35,610 nt of DNA from Flavobacterium sp. (lineage in GTDB: Bacteria; Bacteroidota; Bacteroidia; Flavobacteriales; Flavobacteriaceae): positions 1 through 35,610 of the forward strand of contig JAGYJR010000019.1 of NCBI GenBank assembly GCA_018401995.1, read 5' to 3'. The translations under genes were made by a program, and so were the position numbers. Numbering within the stretch: the stretch's first letter is position 1; each line of letters begins with the position of its first letter. The notes beneath the pieces are model-generated. The model did no database searches, was not told the DNA's origin, and worked only from the letters and a program-made list of their open reading frames with translations. Of the stretch, positions 7,561 through 15,889 are shown in pieces.

Positions 7561-7622
7561 AATGAAAAAAATATTCCAGAAAGTCACAAATATAATTACA
7601 TTCACAAAAAATTCAATATTGA

Positions 7623-8080
7623 ATGAAGTCTATAGCAGAAATAAATTCTATAAAGATTCAATGGGACTATAAATATGGTTTCTTCTATTCCCTAACATTA
7701 ATCGACTTTTTAACTGTTAACCATTTAGATGGAAAAGACTATTTAATTTTAGAGACATCAAACAAAGAGATTTTATGCTGAATGTTAAGAATAGTTTTAT
7801 ATTTTGTTTGAGAACAATGTTTTTAGAGTTTAATATAGAAAAAAATCCTTTCATCTTTATAATAGTTTAAGCAGCACTTATAAACAAGTTTATGAAAATA
7901 GGAATTTTATTATTTAAAGAAGATTTAGAAATATTATCTCAAAGCCTTATTAAGTTAAAATTTTGACTAATAAACAAAATTGAAGGAATGAAAAGTTACG
8001 GAAATGAACATAGTTATGAAAATGAAAAATTACAAATTGAGTTAAATAAGTATTTAATGATTACAGTAGATTAATTAATG
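7623..8080 (+). pseudogene. Unrecognised gene remnant
   Basis: Two coding-looking stretches are visible. A 52-codon ATG frame (7623-7781) gives IKIQWDYKYGFFYSLTLIDF and a second part about leucine and aspartate. From about 7820 to 8080 another frame reads through with two internal stops and includes MKIGILLFKEDLEILSQSL and MKSYGNEHSYENEK. The amino-acid composition is protein-like, but no family is recognised. The interrupted frames suggest decay. It could be the N-terminal part of the GIY-YIG-like remnant that follows, but this is only a guess from adjacency. Confidence 0.35.
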
Positions 8081-8101
8081 AAATAAAAATTATGAACCTT
8101 T

Positions 8102-8401
8102 ATCAAAACACTTGAAATAAAAGATGAAAATAAAATTTACAGAAGGTTGTCCTTATATTTAAGCGAAAGACTTAGCTAATGGTTATCACTCAAGGTTGGA
8201 ATTTCCAATAGTCAAAAATATAGGGAGAAAACTCTACAGTGAAAAACCAACAATGAACTATTACTTCAAAAAGAATTTTCAAACAGAAAAATTGCTCTAA
8301 ACTTTTAGAAGTTCTATGCAAACCTATGAAATAAAAGATTACATGGGGAATGGTTCAATTACAGAAGAGAAATAGCTGAAATTAAAGAAATATTAAAATA
8401 A
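8102..8401 (+). pseudogene. GIY-YIG / T5orf172-like nuclease remnant
   Basis: A single frame, interrupted by four stops, ends at a TAA at 8399-8401. Conceptual segments in order are WLSLKVGISNSQKYREKTLQ, NNELLLQKEFSNRKIAL, KFYANL and LHGEWFNYRREIAEIKEILK. The pattern KVGI...R.KTLQ, then NELLL, then a leader to HGEWFN plus EIKEIL is the usual C-terminal half of T5orf172/MUG113-type GIY-YIG domains. These are common in phage and mobile-element genes. The stops all interrupt otherwise conserved spacing, so this is a decayed gene. No intact start was found. Confidence 0.5.
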
Positions 8402-8430
8402 TATTCAAAAGCTAACAAATTAAAAAAAAA

Positions 8431-8475
8431 TTACTCCTCTTCCTTCTTAATCACTTTTCTTGCTACTTCATTTTA
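8431..8475 (-). pseudogene. Second copy of a DEAD-box helicase 3' end
   Basis: On the minus strand this segment encodes EVARKVIKKEEE followed by a TAA, almost the same C-terminus as the helicase at 10123 (EVARKVIKKEE, TAG). Bases 8437-8470 match 10126-10159 at 33 of 34 positions. The stop codon and one extra Glu differ, so it looks like the end of a related allele or paralogue and not a recent exact duplication. Upstream helicase sequence is missing. Confidence 0.7.
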
Positions 8476-8505
8476 AAATCTTATTACTATTTAAAACATA
8501 AAAAA

Positions 8506-8536
8506 TTTGGGTACTTTTAAAAAAGTTGTAATTTTG
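8506..8536 (+). promoter_or_regulatory. Bacteroidota-type promoter for a small RNA upstream of abi
   Basis: TTTG at 8506-8509 and TAATTTTG at 8529-8536 match the -33/-7 consensus exactly with a 19-bp spacer. The predicted start is about 8541-8545. The only thing downstream before a T-run is the hairpin at 8547-8605, so the promoter appears to serve that RNA, with possible readthrough into the abi gene. Confidence 0.6.
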
Positions 8537-8540
8537 TATT

Positions 8541-8605
8541 AATCGAACTCGCCACGCTTCATTTACTTCATTGTAACGCGTACCCAAGCTGGGAGTCTTT
8601 TTTTT
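8541..8605 (+). ncRNA. Candidate small structured RNA upstream of the abi gene
   Basis: The segment between the predicted promoter and the abi start can fold into one long broken hairpin: 8547-8550 with 8593-8596, 8552-8553 with 8591-8592, and 8554-8557 with 8578-8581. It has a 20-nt apical loop and a 9-nt bulge (8582-8590). An eight-T run follows at 8598-8605, so the same structure would act as a terminator. The transcript would be about 60 nt. It begins and ends immediately before the abi start codon at 8616. No known RNA family was recognised. It may instead be a leader attenuator of the abi gene. Confidence 0.45.
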
Positions 8606-8615
8606 ATAATTATCC

Positions 8616-9514
8616 ATGCCAAACAGAAAAGATTACCCAAAAGATACTCTCTTTGGTAAGCAAATTGAGTTACTTCAAGAAAGAGGAATGGTCTAATGAT
8701 GTTGAAACCGCAAAGTTTTCTCAAAAACATCAAACTCATTTCAGATTACAAGGATTTTGGTGAATTTCAGATTGATAAAAACAATCATACATTTTAAAAC
8801 CTAAATATACTTTTGAAAGTGTCATGACTTGCCTTTTTGACCGCAAATTAAGACTTCCTTTTATTGGTGCTCTAGAGGCAGAATCAATTGCACTTCAGAT
8901 AAAAAGATGATTATTCATTTGTCTATTGAAAAGAATAATGGTGGTTTGAGAAGACAAAAATATATTCTTTATTGAAACTTTTTATTGATTCATTGATAGA
9001 TGATATTGATAAGAATTACTTAAAGAACTAAAGAAATTTTCATTAGAAACCATTACAACAAATACAGCAATGAAAACAGACCACCAGCCTACAAAACTTT
9101 AGAAGTGGTTTCATTCGGTTTGTTTGTCAAAAATATACAGTAATCTTAAAAACGATATTACAGCAAAGACCGGAATTGCAAAAGAGATTCAACTTACCAA
9201 ATGCTAGTTTCTTAAAAGTTGGCTTCAATCTTTTAATACCATACGAAATATTATTCATCATCATAGCAGATTATGGAATAGAAACATAGATTTCCCTCAA
9301 GTTTGCACAAGACGGAATTTAACTTCATCGAAATTCCATCAAATTTAAATTCTGTTTTTCATTGCATTTCTTGTATAGTATTTGTTTTAAATAAGGTTTC
9401 AGAAGGTCACACCGTAAAAGAAAAAATTATAGAACTATTAAATGAAAATCCTTCAATCGCGCTTGATGAAATGGGATTTCAGAAAATTGGAAAGAACAAC
9501 CTTTGTGGAGCTAA
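8616..9514 (+). pseudogene. Abi_2 (AbiD/AbiF-like, HEPN) abortive-infection protein, broken
   Basis: Abi_2 proteins are phage-defence factors carrying a HEPN-type RNase fold. Conceptual segments in family order across several frames are MPNRKDYPKDTLFGKQIELL, FRLQGFW, YTFESVMTCLFDRKLRLPFI, then RPPAYKTLEVVSFG, SNLKND, FLKSWLQSFNTIRN and HHHSRLWNRN, and at the end a stretch with NENPSIALDEMGF. RNIIHHHSRLWNR is the R-x-H HEPN motif. The 899-bp span matches a full-length gene of about 300 codons, but several stops and frameshifts interrupt it. The last lesion is near 9475: the plus-one frame restores ENWKEQPLWS and ends at 9514. The longest surviving open piece is 9303-9527, which is not a gene of its own. 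Confidence 0.8.
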
Positions 9515-9620
9515 AAATAATTGGTAGTAGAATAAGATAATTATTTGTTTAACTTTGAAGGAAATCGGTATATTAGATTGTTAAGTTAAGTTACGTCATT
9601 AATTCATCATCATTAAGAAA

Positions 9621-10104
9621 ATGAAAATATTACCAAGTGAAAATTAACTATTACGAATTTTCAAAAACAGAAGTAATAGAAAAATTAAAATCTAGTAATA
9701 TACTAAACAAAGTTTCAGTCATAGGAATAAAATTATTTTAACAAATAAAAATTTGAAGGAAATCATTGGTGATTGTTTAATGTAACAAATTATAATTATA
9801 TTCATTTCTTCCTGTAATTAATGGAAAAATTATTATTAAAATTTAGTGGTACTGAAATTGAAATTGAATTAAAACCAACATCATTGTGAAGGATTAATGA
9901 CACTTTGGTTTATAGGAATTTCATTCGCATTCATTTCGACTTTGTTCAATTTTTAAATTTCCGGTGAAACTCCAATTGCATTGTTATATTCCCATTATTT
10001 ATGTTATTAATGGGATTTGAATATTGAAATTTGGATTTTCAACAGAAAGTGAAAATTCAAAAAGATTTGATAGAGGTTTACAAGCTAAGGTAAAAATAAA
10101 TTAA
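9621..10104 (+). pseudogene. Remnant of a small membrane protein of unknown function
   Basis: From an ATG at 9621, a patchwork of frames gives YYEFSKTEVIEKLKSSNIL, TNKNLKEIIGDCLM, GTEIEIELKPTSL, then the hydrophobic TLWFIGISFAFISTLFNF. After this come SGETPIALLY and FGFSTES, with a final in-frame TAA at 10102-10104. The order suggests a protein of roughly 150 residues: a soluble N-terminal half, then two membrane segments. At least four stops or frameshifts break it. I do not recognise a named family. Confidence 0.5.
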
Positions 10105-10122
10105 TAAACTTTTCATCAATCC

Positions 10123-11456
10123 CTACTCTTCCTTCTTAATCACTTTTCTCGCTACTTCAATTTTGTATTTCTTGCCTTTCATTTTTTCGTCTTTGATGTT
10201 TTGCAGCAAGGTTTTTACTTTGGGATATTTTACCGCTACAAACGAAATGAAATCTTTCACTTCAATCAAACCGATATCGTCTTTTTCTAATTGGCCTTTT
10301 TGAGAAAAGAAACCTACAATGTCAATTTTATTCAACTTGTTTTTCTTGCCGCCGCTAATGTAAAGCGTTTGATACAAAGGCGCTTTGGGTAACGATTTCG
10401 CATTGGAAACATCTAATCGACGTTTGCCGTAATCGAAATAATCGGCTTTCTTTTCGGTTTCGTGTATGATAACGTAGGCGGTTCCTGTGGCTAACATACG
10501 AGCGGTTCTTCCGTTTCGGTGCGTGAATTCGTCTTCTTTGGCTGGCAAATGGTAATGAATGACGTGTTTCATTTCGGGAATATCCAAACCTCTAGCACCT
10601 AAATCAATGTGTCAGTATTACTGCCATTTCTGAACTGAATGTAATATTCGCATTTCGTCTTGGTCTAATCCGCCATGGTAATACGTAGAAATAATGCCTT
10701 TGGAAGTCAACATGTCATGAATACGTTCCACCGCTTCTCTATGGTTGCAAAAGATAATCGCCGCTTCGGAATTCAACGAACAAATCAACTGAAAAAGTGA
10801 GTCAATCTTATCTTTGGATTTCGAAAAAACAATGCGAATATCTAAATTGTCATTCTGTTTTTCTTTGGGAATAAAATCAATGATTTTGGGATCAATGACT
10901 TTGGTATATTTCGGAATTTCAACTCCTGAAGTCGCAGAAACTAAAACGCGTTTATTGCTCTAGTAATTTTCCCAATGATATACGACATTTCTTCATGGAA
11001 ACCCAATTGCAGCGATTTGTCAAATTCGTCTAAAACATAGGTTTTGATGTTTTCGGTAGCGAAACTGCCACGGTCTAAATGATCGGCAATTCTTCCTGGT
11101 GTTCCAATTAAAATGGCTGGTGGATTACTCAAATTATTGATTTCAATATCAATCGAATGGCCGCCATAACACGTATTGACTTTGTAATGCGTGCCCATTT
11201 TTTTCCAAACTTGTTCAATTTGCAACCCTAATTCACGCGAAGGAACCAAAATTAAGCATTGAACGCCTTTTACTTCTTCTTCCAATAATTGGAAAATTGG
11301 CAACAAAAATGCTAAAGTTTTCCCCGAACCTGTTGGAGAAAGCAATAACACATTAGCTTCATTTAAAATAGCATGTTGGGCTACTTCTTGCATTTTGTTC
11401 AAACTTGAAATACCAAGATTCAAAAGAACATTGTTGGAAAACGGATTTCGACTCAT
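10123..11456 (-). pseudogene. DbpA-like DEAD-box RNA helicase, frameshifted
   Basis: The N-terminal part (11456 down to about 10960) has the Q-motif region, Walker A SPTGSGKT, PSREL, GTPGR and motif II as DEFD. Motif III SAT in VLVSAT appears only after a frame change near 10958. A second change lies near 10640-10660, around the stretch that should read QFRNGSN. Sequence then resumes with DLGARGLD and HRNGRTARM (motif VI). The C-terminal 90 residues have the LYISGGKKNKLNKIDIVGFF pattern of the DbpA/CsdA RNA-binding domain. Relatives act on rRNA during ribosome assembly. The total span of 1334 bp equals about 445 codons, so lesions are small. Sequencing error is the alternative explanation for two indels, though neighbours are also decayed. 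Confidence 0.85.
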
Positions 11457-11528
11457 GCGGCAAAGATAGTGATGATTGTTGATTTAAGCTATTTCATTCT
11501 TAAATTAACCTATTTCAATAAAAAAATT

Positions 11529-11656
11529 AACCACATAGAAACATAGGAAAAAAGAATCGAATAGCCCAAAGTTGGGGTTCAGATAGCCTATGTGAACTAA
11601 AAGAGAGTAAAAACGACTTTTTTCAACTAACAATTAACCTATGTTTCTATGTGGTT
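11529..11656 (+). repeat. 128-bp inverted-repeat element (family A, copy 2)
   Basis: Perfect 19-bp arms lie at 11529-11547 (AACCACATAGAAACATAGG) and 11638-11656 (its exact reverse complement). They are the same arms as in the element at 4398-4515. The interior (about 90 bp) differs from copy 1 and contains a second inverted pair, GTTCA...TGAAC near 11577-11600. It separates two pseudogenes that point away from each other. Confidence 0.8.
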
Positions 11657-11699
11657 CAAGTAAAAAACTTTATTTTTGAAACTCAAATTTCCTTTCAAT

Positions 11700-13406
11700 A
11701 TGCGATTATTAAAAATTATCTTGTTTTTCTTTTCGATAGTGACGTTGGCACAAAATAAATTGGTTACACCTTATGAAACGGGCAATGGCAATCAAACCAC
11801 TACCTACGAACAATGTATTGCTTTCTACCAAAAATTAGATGCTGCCTTTCCAACCATCCAAATGATAGAAAAAGGCAAAACCGATAGCGGAAAACCCTTG
11901 CATTTAGTCTTGTTTTCAGCCGATCTGTTTGGTCGAAATACCAATAAAACCGTAATTCTGTTGTCAACAGCGCGATATTCATCCCCTAGCGAACTAGTGG
12001 AATTGACGCAAACCATGATGCTATGTGATTTTGGCTACTGGAAAAGTGAAAGCTCGAAAAATGTCTTGTTTACGCTATTCAGTGTATAATATTGGCGGTA
12101 TGTTGAATCGAAATTCGCATTCAAAGGCAATCAAAACGGTCAGAAGCTTACAGTTTGGAAATGCTAAATTTGAAATTTGAATTTGTTTCATCGAATCAAT
12201 TCTAAAAATTCAGAAGTTTCAAGCTATTTTCAAATTTTAACCTGATATTTTCTTAGACAATCACGTTTCAAGCAGGAGCGGATTACCAATATACCTTACT
12301 TGTATTGCCACCCAACATGAGCGTTTGGGCGCTTTGGGCATAATTTTCATCAACGAAATGTATCCCAAATGGTAAGAACTTATTGCAAAAAAGGAAGTGA
12401 TCATCAAAACCACCAAGCCATCACCAAAGTAATTTACGGCACTACGCCAGAAAAAAACGGTTTCAATCAATTTCCAGATACGCCAAGATATGCAACAGGT
12501 TACACCACTTTGTTTAACACTTTAGGATTTGTTCCTGAAACACACATGTTGAAAGCCTACAACGAACGCGTGAAAGTAACTTACGAATTCATGGTAAGTG
12601 CGATTAATTACGCTGAAAAGAATCATACCAAAATCAAATCGGTAAGAGCCAATGCGGCGGCAACTTATAAAGCGGGTGATTCCTATCCAATTGATTGGGC
12701 GATTGATTCTTCCAAAGTTTCTTATATTGATTTCAAAGGCTTTGAAGCGGGTTACAAACCCAGCGACGTTTCAGGAAAAAACCGTTTGTATTATGACAGA
12801 AGTAAGCCGTTTACGAAGAAAATTCCTTTTTATGGCAAATACAAAGCGACTCAATTTGTAACCGTTCCAAAAGCCTATATTGTACCGCAATCGCAATGGC
12901 CAATTCTGGATATATTGTTGTTAAACAAAATGGAATATTCGCAATTGAAAAAAGATACGATTATTGAAGTAGAAACCTATAAAATTGCCCAATACGAAAC
13001 TTCCAAATCGCCTTACGAAGGCCATTACGGACATTACAATACCAAAGTAAACCGTCAAACAGAAAAAATACAATTTTTCGCTGGTGATTATGTATTTTCA
13101 ACCGAACAAAAAGGCATGAAATATTTATTGGAAACACTAGAACCAGAAGCTGTTGACAGTTATTTCAATTGGAATTTCTTTGATGCGATTTTACAACAAA
13201 AAGAATATTTTTCGAGTTATGTTTTTGAAGATTTAGCCAAAGAATTCTTGGATAAAAACCCAAAAATCAAAGCCGAATTGGAACAAAAGAAACAAAACGA
13301 CAAAGCTTTCGCTGAAAATGGTGCAGCGCAATTGGATTGGGTGTACAGACAATCGCCTTACTATGAGAAAGCGCATTTGCAGTATCCGGTTTTTAGGATT
13401 AATTAG
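11700..13406 (+). pseudogene. Secreted M14-type zinc carboxypeptidase, broken
   Basis: The ATG at 11700 starts a signal peptide (MRLLKIILFFFSIVTLAQ) followed by the M14-like stretch GNGNQTTTYEQCIAFYQKLD and TDSGKPLHLVLFS. The frame breaks at about 12088. SVYNIGGMLNRNSHS and DNHVS...ADYQY are recoverable in other frames between 12080 and 12285. From 12369 an open frame of 345 residues continues to the natural end with GFVPETHML (the catalytic-Glu region) and PYYEKAHLQYPVFR. The total of 1707 bp suits the family. Where the zinc-binding HPGE motif should lie (about residue 96-105) the sequence reads RYSSPSE, so the metal site is lost as well. The 345-residue piece lacks signal peptide and zinc ligands and is unlikely to be active. 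Confidence 0.85.
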
Positions 13407-13422
13407 ATAAAAAACTTAAATA

Positions 13423-14082
13423 ATGTTAGCAAATATTGCACTATTTATTGTTATTGCTTTAGCAATAGTTTATATTATTTACGATTCCAAGAAAGCTATT
13501 AAAGCTAAAAACAATGTAGAAAATAATAAAACTGTAGTAAAATCTCAAATTCAAAAAAGCGAAAGTTATAATGAAGATGAAACTTTCTTGTGGGAAGAAG
13601 AATATTTAATGATTGAAATTATTCCAGCTGCTAATTATGAGTATTTATTCGATAAAAATATTGATAAACGAAAAGCAATATCAAGCTACTCAAAAATTAA
13701 AACTGAAACTTTAAAAATTGAAATTAATGAATTTAGAGATTTTTTTGAAGGAATTGGAATTAATAAATATACAAAAATCTTTTATCTTGGAATTGGTGAT
13801 ATTGTGATAAATGATTGCCAAAACACAATTGCTTATGGATGTTTAGGCGACACTATTTTCATAGAGCATAAAGATGATATAGTTGAAAACATTTGGTTTG
13901 TTTCAAACAATAGAACTTCAAAATTAAACACAGAAATTGTAAATACTCTTAATCAAATTGGATTGAAATACGATTTACTTCTTGTTGATAATTATACTGT
14001 TACCGAAAAAATTGTTGATTTGAAAATTATTGATGAGATTGAATCTTATTTTAAATTTTGTAAAGAGATTAAACTTTATTAA
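13423..14082 (+). CDS. Membrane-anchored protein of unknown function
   Basis: The 219-residue protein begins with one hydrophobic segment (about residues 3-20, ANIALFIVIALAIVYIIY). A Lys/Asn-rich linker follows, then an acidic globular domain of about 150 residues (WEEEYLMIEIIPAANYEYLF; FYLGIGDIVINDCQNTIAYG). The topology suggests an N-terminal anchor with the bulk on one side of the membrane. I do not recognise a family. The last four bases overlap the end of the convergent NUDIX gene. It is intact, unlike the genes before it. Confidence 0.75.
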   Translation: MLANIALFIVIALAIVYIIYDSKKAIKAKNNVENNKTVVKSQIQKSESYNEDETFLWEEEYLMIEIIPAANYEYLFDKNIDKRKAISSYSKIKTETLKIEINEFRDFFEGIGINKYTKIFYLGIGDIVINDCQNTIAYGCLGDTIFIEHKDDIVENIWFVSNNRTSKLNTEIVNTLNQIGLKYDLLLVDNYTVTEKIVDLKIIDEIESYFKFCKEIKLY

Positions 14083-14678
14083 TTAATTAATTCTCCTTCA
14101 AACAACAACTTGATATTTTCGTACGAATTGGCTAAAACCGTTGGAATTTCTTCTGGTTTAATCCACGCTACTTTTTCTATGCCTTCGTCTTCTTGTCCTT
14201 GTGGCGTTCCATTAAAATCGGTTAGCATTTCGTACCAATACGTTACTTTTAGCTTGTAGCGACCGTTGCGTTTAAAAATATGATAGGTTTTTTGTAGTTT
14301 GTTGGTAATCTTTAATCCAGTTACGCCAGTTTCTTCTTCCACTTCACGAATGGCGGTTTCTTCCATGGTTTCGTTTTTTTCGGTGCCGCCTTTGGGTAAA
14401 TCCCATTTGCCGTTTCTAAAAATGAATAAAACTTCACCTTTGGAATTGTAAACCAATCCGCCGCCGGCTTTCACTACTGGAATTTTGGCTTTTAAAGTTT
14501 TCATAATCAATTTCTCATCGGGATGATACAAAAATGCTTGCTGAATTTTATTCTGAAACATTTTCACTATCAACTTCTTGATATCAATGCTTTCCAACAA
14601 GAAAAGTTTGAAATCAGTCTCTTTTTGTACTTGATTTGTCAAAAAAAGTGGTCTATCGTTCACAAAAACTTTATACAT
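14079..14678 (-). CDS. NUDIX hydrolase
   Basis: NUDIX enzymes cleave nucleoside diphosphates linked to another group. The NUDIX box is complete: KGGTEKNETMEETAIREVEEETG fits GX5EX7REUXEEXGU in spacing, shown here by GGTEKNETMEE and REVEEETGV. A substrate-domain N-terminus of about 75 residues precedes it (MYKVFVNDRPLFLTNQ). The 199-residue start at 14678 is chosen because the family N-terminus begins there; a GTG nine codons upstream would run into pyrE. Substrate cannot be told. The gene diverges from pyrE with only 7 bp between the two ATGs. Confidence 0.88.
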   Translation of the reverse strand: MYKVFVNDRPLFLTNQVQKETDFKLFLLESIDIKKLIVKMFQNKIQQAFLYHPDEKLIMKTLKAKIPVVKAGGGLVYNSKGEVLFIFRNGKWDLPKGGTEKNETMEETAIREVEEETGVTGLKITNKLQKTYHIFKRNGRYKLKVTYWYEMLTDFNGTPQGQEDEGIEKVAWIKPEEIPTVLANSYENIKLLFEGELIN

Positions 14679-14685
14679 TTGCAAT

Positions 14686-15333
14686 ATGATTTTTAATACC
14701 AACACAGCACAACAAACAGCCGAATTGCTTTTACAAATAAACGCAATTAAATTAAATTCTAAAAATCCTTTTACGTGGGCTTCAGGCTGGAAGTCTCCAA
14801 TTTATTGTGATAACCGTATAATTCTCTCATTTCCAGCGGTTAGAAATTACATTCGTGATGAATTTGCCAAACAAATTGAAGATAAATTTGGCAAGCCCGA
14901 TGTAATTGCTGGTGTAGCCACTGGCGCTATTGGAATAGGAATTTTGGTTGCAGAAGCGATGGGATTGCCATTTGTATACGTTCGTCCGGAACCAAAAAAA
15001 CACGGTCGCCAAAACCAAGTGGAAGGTTATTTGCAAAAAGGTCAAAATGTAATCGTAGTAGAAGATTTAATTTCAACAGGTGGAAGTAGTCTTTTAGCGG
15101 TTGAAGCGTTACGTAATGAAGGTGCCAATGTAAAAGGAATGGCAGCCATTTTCACCTACGGATTTCCAATTTCGAAAGAGAAATTTCAAGCTGCGAATTT
15201 AGATGTTTACACCTTAAGTAATTACGAAAACTTAATTAAAAAAGCCGTTGACAAACAATACGTTTCAGAAAACGAAATGGAAACTTTAGCTGCTTGGAAC
15301 GCCAATCCAGCTGAATGGAATGTTGAAGTTTAG
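14686..15333 (+). CDS. pyrE: Orotate phosphoribosyltransferase
   Basis: PyrE transfers the phosphoribosyl group from PRPP to orotate, giving OMP in pyrimidine synthesis. The 215-residue protein shows FTWASGWKSPIYCDNR at about 29-44, GVATGAIGIG, and YVRPEPKKHGRQNQVEG as the flexible catalytic loop. The PRPP signature VIVVEDLISTGGSS is at residues 122-135. All family landmarks are intact. A TACATTTG at 14674-14681 resembles a -7 element and would place the transcript start at or beside the ATG; no good -33 box was seen. The SRPBCC gene follows in the same direction after 89 bp. Confidence 0.95.
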   Translation: MIFNTNTAQQTAELLLQINAIKLNSKNPFTWASGWKSPIYCDNRIILSFPAVRNYIRDEFAKQIEDKFGKPDVIAGVATGAIGIGILVAEAMGLPFVYVRPEPKKHGRQNQVEGYLQKGQNVIVVEDLISTGGSSLLAVEALRNEGANVKGMAAIFTYGFPISKEKFQAANLDVYTLSNYENLIKKAVDKQYVSENEMETLAAWNANPAEWNVEV

Positions 15334-15422
15334 AAAATAGAAGTTAGAGGTTAGAAATTAGACAGCAGACTTCAGAAAACAGAAAACAAACCATAAACAA
15401 TAAACTACAAACAAAAAAACAT
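15334..15422 (+). repeat. Low-complexity spacer after pyrE
   Basis: The spacer is built of degenerate short units such as GTTAGAGGTTAGAAATTAGA and CAGAAAACAGAAAACA, then AAACAATAAACTACAAACAAA. It resembles the tandem filler in the trp operon. No promoter match or gene is seen. Confidence 0.4.
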
Positions 15423-15812
15423 ATGAACTTAGAAAGTCCAAAAGTAAACGTAGCCAAATCAGCGGAATATTTATTCAACGCTTTGACTGACGTAAAGAAT
15501 TTTGAAAAATTAATGCCTGAAAATATCGCTAAATTTGAAGTAATTGACGAAAATTGTTTTGAATTTGGTTTGAAAGGAATGCCTGAAATTAAATTGGTAA
15601 AAAAAAGTGCTACACCACATTCGCAAGTAGTTTTAGGTGCAGCTTCAAGCAAATTACCTTTTACCTTAACTGCTAATTTAACAGCGGTTAACGACACAAC
15701 CGATGTGCAATTGGATTTTCAAGGTGAATTCAATCCGATGATGGCGATGATGATCAAAGGACCAATTACCAAATTTATTGAAACTTTAGCTCAAAATATG
15801 GGTAAATTATAA
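15423..15812 (+). CDS. SRPBCC-family protein (possible lipid or ligand binder)
   Basis: This 129-residue protein begins MNLESPKVNVAKSAEYLFNA and continues with LTDVKNFEKLMPENIAKFEV, the usual opening of START/Bet v 1-like SRPBCC domains (a strand, then two helices, then beta strands). DTTDVQLDFQGEFNPMMAMM and a C-terminal helix (KFIETLAQNMGKL) complete the fold. No catalytic residues are expected. It sits 89 bp after pyrE in the same direction and ahead of a strong terminator, so the two may be cotranscribed. The ligand is unknown. Confidence 0.75.
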   Translation: MNLESPKVNVAKSAEYLFNALTDVKNFEKLMPENIAKFEVIDENCFEFGLKGMPEIKLVKKSATPHSQVVLGAASSKLPFTLTANLTAVNDTTDVQLDFQGEFNPMMAMMIKGPITKFIETLAQNMGKL

Positions 15813-15836
15813 TTCAGTAAAACAACTGAAATAACA

Positions 15837-15866
15837 AACTCCTGCATAACTTGTAGGAGTTTTTTG
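15837..15866 (+). terminator. Intrinsic terminator after the pyrE-SRPBCC unit
   Basis: A 10-bp stem AACTCCTGCA / TGTAGGAGTT (one G-T pair) surrounds a 5-nt loop and is followed by TTTT and further Ts. It lies 25 bases past the SRPBCC stop and 24 bases before the transporter gene. Confidence 0.85.
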
Positions 15867-15889
15867 TTTATATTTGGTAAAACAATATT

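Noticed and set aside
9303..9527. Stand-alone 74-residue gene
   Set aside because: Its sequence continues the Abi_2 C-terminus from the preceding frame and shifts out of frame at its own end; it is a surviving piece of the pseudogene.
12369..13406. Intact 345-residue peptidase gene
   Set aside because: It lacks the signal peptide, the zinc ligands and the N-terminal half, which are recognisable in other frames directly upstream.
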